Positions 8,742-16,377 are shown, counted from the stretch's first letter. The stretch: 63,187 nucleotides of DNA from an uncultured Eubacteriales bacterium (GCA_902778995.1 CACYZW010000011.1:1-63187), one strand, 5' to 3'. Program-made: numbers and translations. Notes: generated from the sequence alone by a model not told the origin.

Positions 8742-9434
8742 ATGGCGCGCAACAAATCCGGAGGCTTTAACAAGCTGTTGAATTTTATCGGCCTGGTGGA
8801 CGATGAGGATACGCAGGACACCTATGGCGAGGAGTATTCCAGCGACAACTATGGGCGCAGGGCGGCCTATACCCCTGCGCGACAGCAGCGGACGACCAGC
8901 AGCCGCGCGCCGCAGTCCCGTCAGAGCGCCCAGCGGCGCCTGCCGGAAAATCCGCCCCGCTCCAGCCGCTATGACAGCCGCGCACCCCGGGGCTACGACG
9001 ATTATCGCGCCGGCGAGCGCCGCACCGCTTCGCGCTTCGACGATTCCGGCTACAGCGCCCCGCGCGCATCCCGCGCGCCACGCCAGCCGTCCCGCTACAG
9101 CCAGCAGCCGGATCCCCGCTACAGCGAGAATTTGCCCCAGCGGGTCAGTCCGCAGCGCTCCATGCGGGTCAGCCAGCGTTCCCGCACGGTGATGTACTCG
9201 CTGCACTCCCTGGAGGATTGCTGCGAGGTGATCGATCAGCTGATCGCCAATAACACCGTTGTGCTCACCATGGACGAGCTGGACGGTCATCTGCTCCAGC
9301 GGGCCGTGGATACACTGTCCGGCGCGGTTTTTGCCCTTCACGCCAGCATCCGCAAGGCGTCGGACAAGACCTATCTGGTCGCGCCGATGTCGGTGGAGAT
9401 CAACGATACCTTTGACCTGGATCGAAGGTTTTGA
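8742..9434 (+). CDS. sepF: Cell division protein SepF
   Basis: A 230-residue division protein that binds FtsZ, tethers the Z-ring to the membrane and bundles its filaments. It has a short N-terminal amphipathic stretch (FNKLLNFIGLV), a long low-complexity linker rich in Arg, Ser, Gln, Pro and Tyr (about 30-148), and the C-terminal SepF domain (about 150-228; RTVMYSLHSLEDCCEV, LDGHLLQRAVD, LVAPMSVEI). The linker is longer than in Bacillus SepF, which makes the protein larger than the usual 150 or so residues. A GAGGGGAAG site precedes the ATG. It lies between ylmE and the YggT gene. Confidence 0.93.
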   Translation: MARNKSGGFNKLLNFIGLVDDEDTQDTYGEEYSSDNYGRRAAYTPARQQRTTSSRAPQSRQSAQRRLPENPPRSSRYDSRAPRGYDDYRAGERRTASRFDDSGYSAPRASRAPRQPSRYSQQPDPRYSENLPQRVSPQRSMRVSQRSRTVMYSLHSLEDCCEVIDQLIANNTVVLTMDELDGHLLQRAVDTLSGAVFALHASIRKASDKTYLVAPMSVEINDTFDLDRRF

Positions 9435-9468
9435 AGCGGATGCGGACGACGAACGGAGGTGACGGCGC

Positions 9469-9759
9469 ATGCGAGGCCTTTACGAGGTGTTTTACGCGGG
9501 GCATATCTTCCTGCGGCTGATCACGATGGCCATACTGGTCTACTGTGTGCTGAGCTGGTTTCGGCCCCGCTTCCGGGCCTTCGATATGCTGGGCGCGTTT
9601 ATCCGGCCCTTTGTCGCGCCCTTTCAGGGGCTTTCGATGAAGCTGCGGCAGTATTTTCAGGCGCCGGTGGACTTTTCCTTCCTGTTTGCGATCATCTTCT
9701 ATCAGGTGCTGGATCGGGTCTGGTGGTGGCTGTACGCCCTGCTGGCGCGGAGGCTCTGA
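9469..9759 (+). CDS. ylmG: YggT/YlmG family membrane protein
   Basis: A 96-residue protein with two hydrophobic segments (about 14-31 and 66-90) and the family hallmark of a Pro-rich turn between them (GAFIRPFVAPFQGL). YggT/YlmG proteins are small integral membrane proteins linked to envelope integrity and, in plastids, to nucleoid or division functions; the biochemical role is not known. It has a strong GGAGGTGA site, and its stop lies 3 bp before the next start, so it is translationally coupled to ylmH. Confidence 0.87.
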   Translation: MRGLYEVFYAGHIFLRLITMAILVYCVLSWFRPRFRAFDMLGAFIRPFVAPFQGLSMKLRQYFQAPVDFSFLFAIIFYQVLDRVWWWLYALLARRL

Positions 9760-9762
9760 CCG

Positions 9763-10527
9763 ATGGACAACGCCCTGGAAAAGCGCTTGAACGAGTTGGC
9801 GCTGCGATCGAAGCACACGGGCAGGGTCTGTGTCACGCGCTTTCTGGAGCCTTCGTCGGCGGGCGCGGTGAACGCCGCGGCTGCCGGGGCGGGGGTAAAG
9901 GCCGCCTTCTGGGGCGGCTACGAGGGCGCGGAGCGCTGCCTGGCGGCGTTCTATGCCGATGAACCGCCCGGGCCGGGAGACTGGCCGATCCTTGCGCTTC
10001 GGATCCAGTGGAACAGCCGGTTTGCCTCGCCCGGCCATCGCGACCTGCTGGGGGCGGTGATGGGGCTGGGCATCGAACGGGAGACCACCGGCGACATCGC
10101 CATGGGGGAATACCGGGGCGCGCCCTGCGCCTACCTGTTCGCACTTCAGGAGGTGGCGGATTACATCGCCGCCAATCTGGAGAGCGCGGGACGGGCTTCG
10201 CTGAAGGTGAGCGCGGCAGGGGAGACGCCGGTCCTGACGCCCCCTGAGGGCGAGAGTCTGCGGCTGACGGTGCAGCAGCAGCGCCTGGACGCCGTGCTGG
10301 CCGCAGCCTGCCGGCTGTCGCGGGGCGAAGCGCAGCGGTTGATCGCTGCGGGGCTGGTCAAGCTGAACCACGTGCCGCAGATCAGAGCGGACGCCCGCGT
10401 CAATGAGGGCGACCTGATCTCCGCCCGGGGCCTTGGGCGCGTGCGCGTGACGGCCTTTCAGGGGGAATCCAGGCGGGGCCGGCAGATCGTGCAGGTATTC
10501 CGCTACGGGGAGCCCCGGAAAAAATGA
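9763..10527 (+). CDS. ylmH: S4-domain RNA-binding protein, YlmH family
   Basis: A 254-residue cytoplasmic protein with an N-terminal YlmH domain (FLEPSSAGAVNA, AFWGGYEGAERCLAAFY) and a C-terminal S4 RNA-binding domain (about 172-235; QQQRLDAVLAAACRLSRGEAQRLI, here cited only as the start of the domain, and INEGD-type turn VNEGDLI). YlmH of Bacillus acts on ribosome-associated peptidyl-tRNA as a rescue or quality-control factor. Its place directly after ylmG and before divIVA is the standard order in Bacillota. Length is normal. Confidence 0.9.
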   Translation: MDNALEKRLNELALRSKHTGRVCVTRFLEPSSAGAVNAAAAGAGVKAAFWGGYEGAERCLAAFYADEPPGPGDWPILALRIQWNSRFASPGHRDLLGAVMGLGIERETTGDIAMGEYRGAPCAYLFALQEVADYIAANLESAGRASLKVSAAGETPVLTPPEGESLRLTVQQQRLDAVLAAACRLSRGEAQRLIAAGLVKLNHVPQIRADARVNEGDLISARGLGRVRVTAFQGESRRGRQIVQVFRYGEPRKK

Positions 10528-10602
10528 AATGGAGCAATACCGCGCAATGCCCGCGCTCCGGCGTACAAGCCGCCGCACCCGATGGTAAAGGAGCCTTGAG
10601 TA

Positions 10603-10620
10603 GTAACGTATTCGTAACGT
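10603..10620. promoter_or_regulatory. GTAACGT direct repeat upstream of divIVA
   Basis: Two identical GTAACGT heptamers (10603-10609 and 10614-10620) lie 11 bp apart, start to start, which is one helical turn. They sit about 105 bp before the divIVA start. The spacing suits a response-regulator site, but no clear promoter hexamers are seen and this remains tentative. Confidence 0.35.
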
Positions 10621-10722
10621 CTTACGGCAGGAATAACGCCCTGTAGCGGCGAAATATTTAAGGATAGAGCAGCGTTTTCGATGGAAACCAACATACATCA
10701 GCGATGAAAGGACGGTATCGAC

Positions 10723-11304
10723 ATGGCGATCAGCGTAAGGGATATTCAGGAGAAGGAATTTGGCACGCAGGCGACCGGCGGTTATAATATCGAACAGGTC
10801 GATGATTTTCTGGATGAGATTTCCGAACAGATGGCGGCGCTTGTGCGCGAGAACCTCGAGCTGAACCGGCAGATCAAGACCCTGGAGGGCGACGTGCTTG
10901 CAGCCCGCAAGCGGGCGGAGGAGGCCGAAGCCCGCACCCCCGATTACAATGAGAAGGGCTATTTCCAGAACCTCCAGAATGCCATGCGGGAATCCCTGAT
11001 CGGGGCGCAGCGCATCGCCGATGAGACCACCGAGGAGGCCAACCGCAAGGCCCAGAAGGCCGTCAGCGACGCCCAGGCCCAGGCCGATCAGATTACCGTC
11101 ACCGCCAGGGACAAGGCGGACGCGCTGGTGAGCAAGGCCCAGGAGGAGGCGGACGCCATTACCACCGAGGCCAAGAACCGCGTGGATACGCTTCAGGCCC
11201 GCTTTGACGCCCTGAAGGCCTCTGCCGCCGCCTATAAGGAGGAATTCAGCCGCCTGCTGGATTCCCAGGCGAACGCGCTGCGGGAGAGCAACGGACTGTT
11301 CTGA
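10723..11304 (+). CDS. divIVA: DivIVA domain cell-pole/division protein
   Basis: A 193-residue coiled-coil protein that marks curved membrane at septa and poles. The N-terminal membrane-binding domain (about 1-60) shows the family pattern, here VRDIQEKEFG, then GYNIEQVDDFLDEI. A long coiled coil follows (about 45-180) with Ala/Glu/Lys-rich heptads. It ends the division cluster and is followed by a hairpin at 11327-11361. The ATG has GAAAGGA upstream. Length fits DivIVA rather than its longer relative GpsB or Wag31. Confidence 0.93.
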   Translation: MAISVRDIQEKEFGTQATGGYNIEQVDDFLDEISEQMAALVRENLELNRQIKTLEGDVLAARKRAEEAEARTPDYNEKGYFQNLQNAMRESLIGAQRIADETTEEANRKAQKAVSDAQAQADQITVTARDKADALVSKAQEEADAITTEAKNRVDTLQARFDALKASAAAYKEEFSRLLDSQANALRESNGLF

Positions 11305-11326
11305 GCGCAGCTATACGATGATATTC

Positions 11327-11361
11327 AACACCCCCGGGACGAGCGATCGCCCGGGGGTGTT
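11327..11361 (+). terminator. Terminator-like hairpin after divIVA
   Basis: A perfect 12-bp stem (11327-11338 with 11350-11361) and an 11-nt loop lie 22 bp after the divIVA stop. The T-tract is weak, so it may act as a terminator with other factors or simply protect the 3' end. Confidence 0.65.
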
Positions 11362-11381
11362 GGCTTGGGTTGGATACTCAT

Positions 11382-11650
11382 GGAAACGCCGCACAATGCT
11401 CGTGGCGCATGAACGGCTGATATTCGGTCCTTCACGGAAAGTTGTGGGAGGATAACGCCCTTCGGCCTCTCTGCGTTCGGCCACCTCCCTCGGCGAGGGA
11501 GGCAGGAAGACCGCCTTCGCTACCTGAAGGCTCCCTCCCTGAGGGAGCTGGCATGCGCAGCATGACTGAGGGAGTTTCCCAAATTCCCACAAGAAAACGA
11601 GAAGAACCTGACATTCAGCCGCCTGGCGGCGATGCGCGTTTTAGAGATCA
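11382..11650. repeat. Cluster of dispersed intergenic repeats after divIVA
   Basis: This region between convergent transcripts holds no gene. It begins with GGAAACGCCGCACAAT (11382-11397), the terminal sequence of the element also found at 40275, 57135 and 57248. Then come hairpins built from CCTCCCTC/GAGGGAGG (11484-11502) and GAGGGAG repeats near 11530-11580, a pattern repeated in part at 63000-63060. A further match to the first element (ATTCAGCCGCC) is near 11612. It looks like one repeat element interrupted by another. Confidence 0.6.
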
Positions 11651-11652
11651 CC

Positions 11653-11684
11653 AAAAACAGGGGAGGGGGCGATGCGCCCCCTCC
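11653..11684 (-). terminator. Rho-independent terminator of the sortase operon
   Basis: On the minus strand a perfect 10-bp GC stem (11684-11675 with 11671-11662, loop of 3) is followed by a T5 run (11657-11653). It lies just after the stop of the Cna_B surface protein gene. Confidence 0.85.
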
Positions 11685-11693
11685 TTTTGCGGT

Positions 11694-13460
11694 TTAGCGT
11701 CTGCGTTTCTTCTTCCGTCCGAGTACGATGAACAGGATTATGGCTGCGATACCGATTCCGACGCAGACCCACACCCAGACGGGAATCTGGTCGCCGGTTC
11801 CCAGTATGCCGTACAACGGCGTGTTGTAGCCGAAGATGTCAAACAGCTCTTCCAGTTCCTCGTCGCTCTTATCCTCAAATTGCGGTACCGGAGTGCCGGA
11901 CTTGCGTTCGGGGATATCCTCGGGCTTCTCAGGCGTGTTGGGCGTCGTACCACCGGGAGGCGGCGTCTCGTCGTCATCGGTGGGTGTCGGCGGCGTGGAG
12001 CCGTCGATCAGGGAGTTGATGAGGTTCGTGCCGTCGACGCGGCTGTAATAGCCCGGTACGCCATCCTCGCGCAATTCGTAGGTGTAGACGTTACCGTAGC
12101 CGTCATCCACCGGCAGATCGCCGAAGGTATACTTCCAACCGGTTCCCGCCGTAACGGTGCGGCTGTCAATTACAACGCCGTCGCGCAGCAGATGCACCGT
12201 GATGGATGTGGGCCGCTTGCCCTTGGCATTGTCGTTGTCCCTCCAGGTCTTTTCGCCGGAGATTTCGGTCTGCCTCGTCGGCTCCTTTTCGATCAGCTTG
12301 TTCGTAATCGTCAGGCCGGATATGCTGGTCTCGTACATATCCACAGGCGTCTCGACGACGGTGTAGCTGATCTCATTGCCGGTGCTGTCCACCTTGGGCA
12401 GTCCGCTGAAGGTGAAGGTCCAGCGGTCGCCGCTCTTGGACCAGCTGGGTTCGGCGTTGACCGGCGAGCCGTCCGCCAGCAGCTTGACCTCGATGGAATC
12501 CGGGCGCACCTTGTGGACGTTGCCCTCGTCGTCCCAGACCTTGGTGCCGCTGATATCGACGGTCGGAACAGCCGTCGGCTGCGGGACGTCGCCGCCACCG
12601 CCGCCACCTTCCGGAGGAGTCGTCGGGGTAGTCGTCGGTGTGGCCGAAGGCACGGTCGTCGGAGTGGCCGAAGGCACGGTCGTCGGAGTGGCCGAAGGCA
12701 CGGTCGTCGGGGTGGCCGAAGGCCTGGTCGTCGGGGTAGCCGAAGGCTTGGTAGTCGGAGTGGCCGAAGGCCTGGTCGTCGGGGTGGCCGAAGGCATGAC
12801 TGTCGGCGTGGCCGAAGGCATGACTGTCGGCGTGGCCGAAGGCTTGACTGTCGGTGTGGCCGAAGGCTTGGTCGTCGGGGAAGGCGTCGGCTCCTCATAG
12901 CTGCCCTTGACCGTAACGTCGTATTCCTTGCGCAATTCCTTCGTCTCGGGGTCCCTGGCAGGGATCGTTGCGATGAAGGGCGTAGCAGACAATCCCTTGG
13001 GCGCATGCGTCAAAACGCCCAGGTAAATGCCGTAAGACAAACCGGAGAACACGGCGACGCCATCGTTGGACAGAGCCTTTGTCGTGCCCTTGATATTCCC
13101 GCCAACGATGTCCTTGGCCAGTGCGGTCGCCGCCTTGCCCAAATCATCAGAAGTGCTGGCCTGGAGGATCTTGTAGCGCTCAAATTCGCTGTCGATCGTC
13201 CATCCAGCGGCGGTCTCCGGGGCGGCCTTGCCGATCTGGTAGAGCGTAAACTCGATCCTGGCGTTCGCGGGCAGCTTCTTTTTGATGTCATCCTTCAGGA
13301 TGACATGCAGACTGCCCGTGTTGTTTTTCCTCGTCGCGTCCTTTTTTTTCTTCGCGCCCAAAGCGCCGAACGACGGCAACATGCCAATCAGCAGGAGGAG
13401 GCACAACAGAAGCGCCAAAATCCTGCCAGGCTGCGCGTATTTGCCCATTCTCTTCATCAT
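11694..13460 (-). CDS. Cna_B-type surface protein with PSATPT repeats and atypical sorting signal
   Basis: A 588-residue secreted wall or pilus protein. It has a signal peptide (about 10-35), an N-terminal domain with a Lys-rich start, a tandem-repeat stalk of ten 8-residue PSATPTxx units, a poly-Gly hinge, and two Cna_B domains (starting at ISGTKVWDD and ISGEKTWRD). The C-terminus is a tripartite anchor: ILGTGDQIP, a hydrophobic stretch and RKKKRRR. The first element stands where LPXTGD is expected. It is the last gene of the operon with the sortase and two inactive paralogues, so it may be their main client. I chose the ATG at 13460, which has GGAG 9 nt upstream. It could be a tip or basal pilin. 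Confidence 0.8.
   Translation of the reverse strand: MMKRMGKYAQPGRILALLLCLLLLIGMLPSFGALGAKKKKDATRKNNTGSLHVILKDDIKKKLPANARIEFTLYQIGKAAPETAAGWTIDSEFERYKILQASTSDDLGKAATALAKDIVGGNIKGTTKALSNDGVAVFSGLSYGIYLGVLTHAPKGLSATPFIATIPARDPETKELRKEYDVTVKGSYEEPTPSPTTKPSATPTVKPSATPTVMPSATPTVMPSATPTTRPSATPTTKPSATPTTRPSATPTTVPSATPTTVPSATPTTVPSATPTTTPTTPPEGGGGGGDVPQPTAVPTVDISGTKVWDDEGNVHKVRPDSIEVKLLADGSPVNAEPSWSKSGDRWTFTFSGLPKVDSTGNEISYTVVETPVDMYETSISGLTITNKLIEKEPTRQTEISGEKTWRDNDNAKGKRPTSITVHLLRDGVVIDSRTVTAGTGWKYTFGDLPVDDGYGNVYTYELREDGVPGYYSRVDGTNLINSLIDGSTPPTPTDDDETPPPGGTTPNTPEKPEDIPERKSGTPVPQFEDKSDEELEELFDIFGYNTPLYGILGTGDQIPVWVWVCVGIGIAAIILFIVLGRKKKRRR
12631..12870 (-). repeat. Ten tandem 24-bp repeats encoding the PSATPT stalk
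   Basis: Ten units of 24 bp encode PSATPTxx, where xx is mainly T with V, K, M or R. The units differ at few bases, so copy number can change by slippage. The Pro/Ser/Thr-rich stalk is typical of wall-spanning regions and may be glycosylated. Confidence 0.85.
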
Positions 13461-13541
13461 TACAACACGCTCCAAACACTATTCGATCGCAATCGCCAAA
13501 ACCATCCATCGTATGAAAAGCGGATAAACCGCGTTTCAGGA

Positions 13542-14393
13542 TTATAACCGCATGCGCCGACGCATGCGCCTCTTCAGGGGGCGTCGCAGCCCCTCCGTGA
13601 CCGCCAGCAGTACAAGGCCTGCGGCCATTACAGGCGTCCCAAGAATGAGCCCGGAAGCCCAGTCGGGCAGCGCTCGGGAATCGTCTCTCGGCGACGCGCT
13701 TTTGCGGGGGACACGGCGCCCCCGCGCAACGAACATCTGCCCGCCGGCGGGCAGCTCGGCCACCAGAACGCACTCGTCCTCGTCGCCCTGGCTCTGGAAC
13801 TGATCCAGATTCTGGGGCAGCGTCACGGCGACCTGAAACACCTCGTAGGTCTGTGTATCCTGCAGCACGCGCAGGAAGAAGCAATCTCCGTCGATCAAGC
13901 GGTTCAGCCCTGCAAAGGGGTCAAAGAAGCGCTCCCGGGGGGCGTACAACACGCAGGGCCCCTTTGCCTTGCCCGAGGGCAGCCGGGTCTGGGGCGCGTG
14001 CATCACCCGTGCAACGGGGCTGCCCGCTTCGCCGCCGTGGTATACGGGCAGCGAAACGCCCTGCTTCGGCAGATCAAGCACCGCCATCACGCCGTCGCCC
14101 GCAGGATTGAGAAGCGAGCGGTACTGCTCGTTCTCCTCCGCCCCGGCGGCGGGCGCGGGGACGTAGGGATCCGTCCAGACGTCGTCGTTCAGCGCTTCGT
14201 TGTATTCCCGCGCCTGGGCAAGCAGCGTTCCGCAATCCGACGGGCTTAAGCGGTCCGCCGCGGCCCGATAGTTCAATACGACCTTCGCGCTTTCCTGCAG
14301 CCGGTATTGCCGAAGCGCCACGGGTGCCAGGACGAGCGCTCCAAGCGCGGCCACGAGCACGAGGATCAACAGCGTTAACAGAAATCTCTTCAT
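13542..14393 (-). CDS. Sortase-like protein lacking the catalytic triad (pseudosortase)
   Basis: A 283-residue membrane protein with N-terminal (4-25) and C-terminal (about 244-268) membrane segments and a class C sortase fold between them. It aligns along its length with the active sortase two genes upstream (for example YRSLLNPAGDGVMAVLDLP and SLPVYHG). The catalytic residues are gone: the His position is Pro152 (LYAPRE for LSGHRG), the Cys position is Glu213 (LVAELPAG for LVTCTPYG) and the Arg region is deleted (GQMFVARGRR). A DPY lid motif (75-77) remains. The reading frame is intact, so this is a kept pseudoenzyme, not decay. It starts 3 bp after the previous stop. Likely role: scaffold or regulator of pilus assembly (inference). 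Confidence 0.83.
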   Translation of the reverse strand: MKRFLLTLLILVLVAALGALVLAPVALRQYRLQESAKVVLNYRAAADRLSPSDCGTLLAQAREYNEALNDDVWTDPYVPAPAAGAEENEQYRSLLNPAGDGVMAVLDLPKQGVSLPVYHGGEAGSPVARVMHAPQTRLPSGKAKGPCVLYAPRERFFDPFAGLNRLIDGDCFFLRVLQDTQTYEVFQVAVTLPQNLDQFQSQGDEDECVLVAELPAGGQMFVARGRRVPRKSASPRDDSRALPDWASGLILGTPVMAAGLVLLAVTEGLRRPLKRRMRRRMRL

Positions 14394-14396
14394 ATA

Positions 14397-15140
14397 TTAT
14401 CCGGCGGCTGCAACGTTTTCCAACAGTCCGGCGCGGTATACCGGCCATATGATCGCCTGCACCATGCCCTTTATATCGGCTTCAGCCACCAACCCAAAGC
14501 GGCTGCTCCGGCTGTCCAGCCAGTTATTCCGGTTGTCGCAGAGCACAAACGCCGCGCCTTCCGGCACAGTGAAGGGGTAATCCATGTCGTCCGTGCCTTC
14601 CGCGGTTTCCGGCTGTTCCGCCGGCTCCTGATTCGGCGCGCCCGGTTGGGGCTGAGCAAAGGGGTTTTCCAGCGCGCCGCCGGGGATCGCTTCGCCGCCG
14701 GGCAGGTCGTCGCTCTCGGTACGGTAGGTAGCGTAGGGCTCCTCCAGCGCTTCGCCGTTGAGGGTTACGCGGCCCTCGTCGTCCACCCATATCTCGTCGC
14801 CGGCCAGGGCGATCAGCCGCCGCACCGTCAAGCGCTTGATGCCCTGCTCTTCATAACGCACCAGTGCCAGCGCGCCGCGACGGATCTCCAGTGGCCAAAG
14901 CGGGTTGTCCATGCGCAGGCACATCGCCACGTCGCCGCTCATCAGCGCGTCCGTCATGCCGTCCGTGCGCATGTCCACCGCCGCGAACAGGAAGCGCGTC
15001 GCCAACGCCCCCAATGTCAGCGCCACCACCGCGATGACTGCCGCGCATATGCGAACGCGCCGTCTGGCCACGTTGTCGTCCATGTGCGTCAGGACGCGGC
15101 GGACCTGCGCCTCGGTCACCCTCTTGTTGTCTTCACTCAT
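14397..15140 (-). CDS. Signal peptidase I-like protein lacking catalytic Ser and Lys
   Basis: A 247-residue protein with one membrane segment (about 31-55) and the S26 signal-peptidase fold. Compared with the active peptidase encoded at 16863, the Ser of ESMTP is Gly61 (TDGMTDAL) and the Lys of LVKRVIA is Arg107 (LTVRRLIA), while the structural box DNRNNWLDSRSSRFG is kept. An acidic Pro/Gln/Glu-rich insertion lies at about 150-185. It should not cleave signal peptides. The layout recalls SipA of streptococcal pilus islands, a signal-peptidase homologue without the catalytic dyad that is needed for pilus assembly. Start and upstream stop overlap as ATGA, so it is coupled to the sortase. Confidence 0.83.
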   Translation of the reverse strand: MSEDNKRVTEAQVRRVLTHMDDNVARRRVRICAAVIAVVALTLGALATRFLFAAVDMRTDGMTDALMSGDVAMCLRMDNPLWPLEIRRGALALVRYEEQGIKRLTVRRLIALAGDEIWVDDEGRVTLNGEALEEPYATYRTESDDLPGGEAIPGGALENPFAQPQPGAPNQEPAEQPETAEGTDDMDYPFTVPEGAAFVLCDNRNNWLDSRSSRFGLVAEADIKGMVQAIIWPVYRAGLLENVAAAG

Positions 15141-15976
15141 TTTATGATCTTCCGCCTTTGCTGTTTCCTGCCGGTGGATATCAGCATCCACACCAGCAGT
15201 ATCAGCAGCATCGGAGCGGCGAGCACCGGCGCGACCAGGATCGGCTTGATCTGCGTGGCATCCGAAACGACCTTGATGATCTGCTCCATCTCCACATTTT
15301 CGGTACGCCGTCCCCGAACCAGCAGCCTGTGGGAGTTGATGCCGTAGGGCGTGCAGGTTACCAGCGTACAATAATCCTGGTCGGGGTCGATGGACAGCGC
15401 GTCCATTTCCTCAGGCAGCACGATCAACACCTGATCCACGATGTAGGTCATGACGCGATCCAACACGCGGATAACGAACAGGTCGTCCGGTTCTATCTGA
15501 TCCAGATCGGTGAACAGCCGCGCGGAGGGCAGGCCGCGGTGCCCTGAAAGCACCGTATGGGTTCCCTCGCCGCCCGTGGGAAGGGACGAGCCCTCGATGT
15601 GGCCTACCGCGATCTGCAACACGGCTTCGTCCGTGCCATGATAAATCGGAAGAGAGCAGTTGATCTTCGGTATCTCTATGTAGCCCATGATTCCCGAACC
15701 GGTCAGATTCAGCAGCGTGTCATATTCGGCGTACTCTTCTTCGCTTAGGCTGAACCGATTCGGCTTACCGCGCAATTCACGGTTGTATTGTTCCGCCCGG
15801 GCCCATTCCCTTTCATAGTCGACGGGATCGATGTTCTCGATTTCCTCGAGATAACTGGCGATGGCGCGGCTCTGGTGGAAGGAGTTCCAGTAATCGCTGA
15901 CGGTGGGGTACAGCAGTATCATCACGCCCAGGATCAGTATTGTTACCAGGATTATAGTGGACAGATGCTTCCTCAT
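15137..15976 (-). CDS. Class C-type sortase (pilin polymerase), active-site intact
   Basis: A 279-residue membrane transpeptidase with N-terminal (6-24) and C-terminal (about 242-266) membrane segments. The triad is complete: His146 (LSGHRG), Cys208 (TLVTCTPYG) and Arg217 (NSHRLLVRGRR). It cleaves a sorting signal between Thr and Gly and joins the product to a pilin lysine or to the cell wall. The two membrane segments and LLNLTGSGIMGYIEIPKI match class C, but the DP[FWY] lid usual in pilus sortases is not seen in the segment before it. It is the first gene of the operon behind the promoter at 16062-16095. Confidence 0.92.
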   Translation of the reverse strand: MRKHLSTIILVTILILGVMILLYPTVSDYWNSFHQSRAIASYLEEIENIDPVDYEREWARAEQYNRELRGKPNRFSLSEEEYAEYDTLLNLTGSGIMGYIEIPKINCSLPIYHGTDEAVLQIAVGHIEGSSLPTGGEGTHTVLSGHRGLPSARLFTDLDQIEPDDLFVIRVLDRVMTYIVDQVLIVLPEEMDALSIDPDQDYCTLVTCTPYGINSHRLLVRGRRTENVEMEQIIKVVSDATQIKPILVAPVLAAPMLLILLVWMLISTGRKQQRRKIIK

Positions 15977-16061
15977 GGCGCTCCTTCCCAGCTTGGAATC
16001 ATATTACCCTTAGTATATCACTTTTTTCCCGACTTCGCAATATGAAACGGTCTCATACTAT

Positions 16062-16095
16062 ATAATACCCATTTTGGGTTACATGAACGGTGACA
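16062..16095 (-). promoter_or_regulatory. Promoter of the sortase operon with paired TGTNACC boxes
   Basis: On the minus strand: TGTCACC (16095-16089), TGTAACC (16083-16077) 12 bp on, then after 9 bp the -10 TATTAT (16067-16062). No -35 hexamer is seen. The same arrangement occurs at 16239 and 31423, so an activator is likely to bind the boxes. Confidence 0.7.
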
Positions 16096-16238
16096 TGGCA
16101 AGAAAAAACCAGTTATTTGAGAATTTTGAAGATATTTAATATTTTAAGGCGACACGATGGAGACGCATGATCGCATTTTAGCGCGGCGACACACAAAAGC
16201 AAACGCTTTAAATATTAAAAAACTGTTAAAATATGACA

Positions 16239-16272
16239 TGTAACCCGATGTGTAACCCCTTCTCGATAAAAT
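16239..16272 (+). promoter_or_regulatory. Promoter of the giant-adhesin operon with paired TGTNACC boxes
   Basis: TGTAACC (16239-16245) and TGTAACC (16251-16257) start 12 bp apart; 9 bp later lies the -10 TAAAAT (16267-16272). The segment through GAAGCATA just downstream also resembles the promoter at 31423-31456. Confidence 0.7.
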
Positions 16273-16377
16273 AAGAAGCATACCATAGGTAGGGATATAG
16301 GCAAATTTGCCTGTTATGCAGACAAAAGGCAAAAAACGGAAGATAACGGGACTGTACAGCCCGAGGGAAATGGATCT

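Larger units (their letters stand above)
15977..16377. other. Divergent control region of the pilus island
   Basis: This 401-bp AT-rich region separates the two divergent operons and holds no gene. It carries two promoters with matching TGTNACC direct repeats, one on each strand (16062-16095 and 16239-16272). The plus-strand leader contains the palindrome GGCAAATTTGCC (16300-16311). Confidence 0.7.

Noticed and set aside
11442-13547. 701-codon plus-strand frame opposite the surface protein gene
   Set aside because: Product is Arg/Gly repeat sequence from the PSATPT repeats read backwards.
16239-16280. ECF sigma factor promoter, suggested by TGTAAC as a -35 element
   Set aside because: No common -10 of the CGTC type occurs at a fixed distance in the three promoters, while an A/T-rich -10 does, and each has two boxes rather than one.
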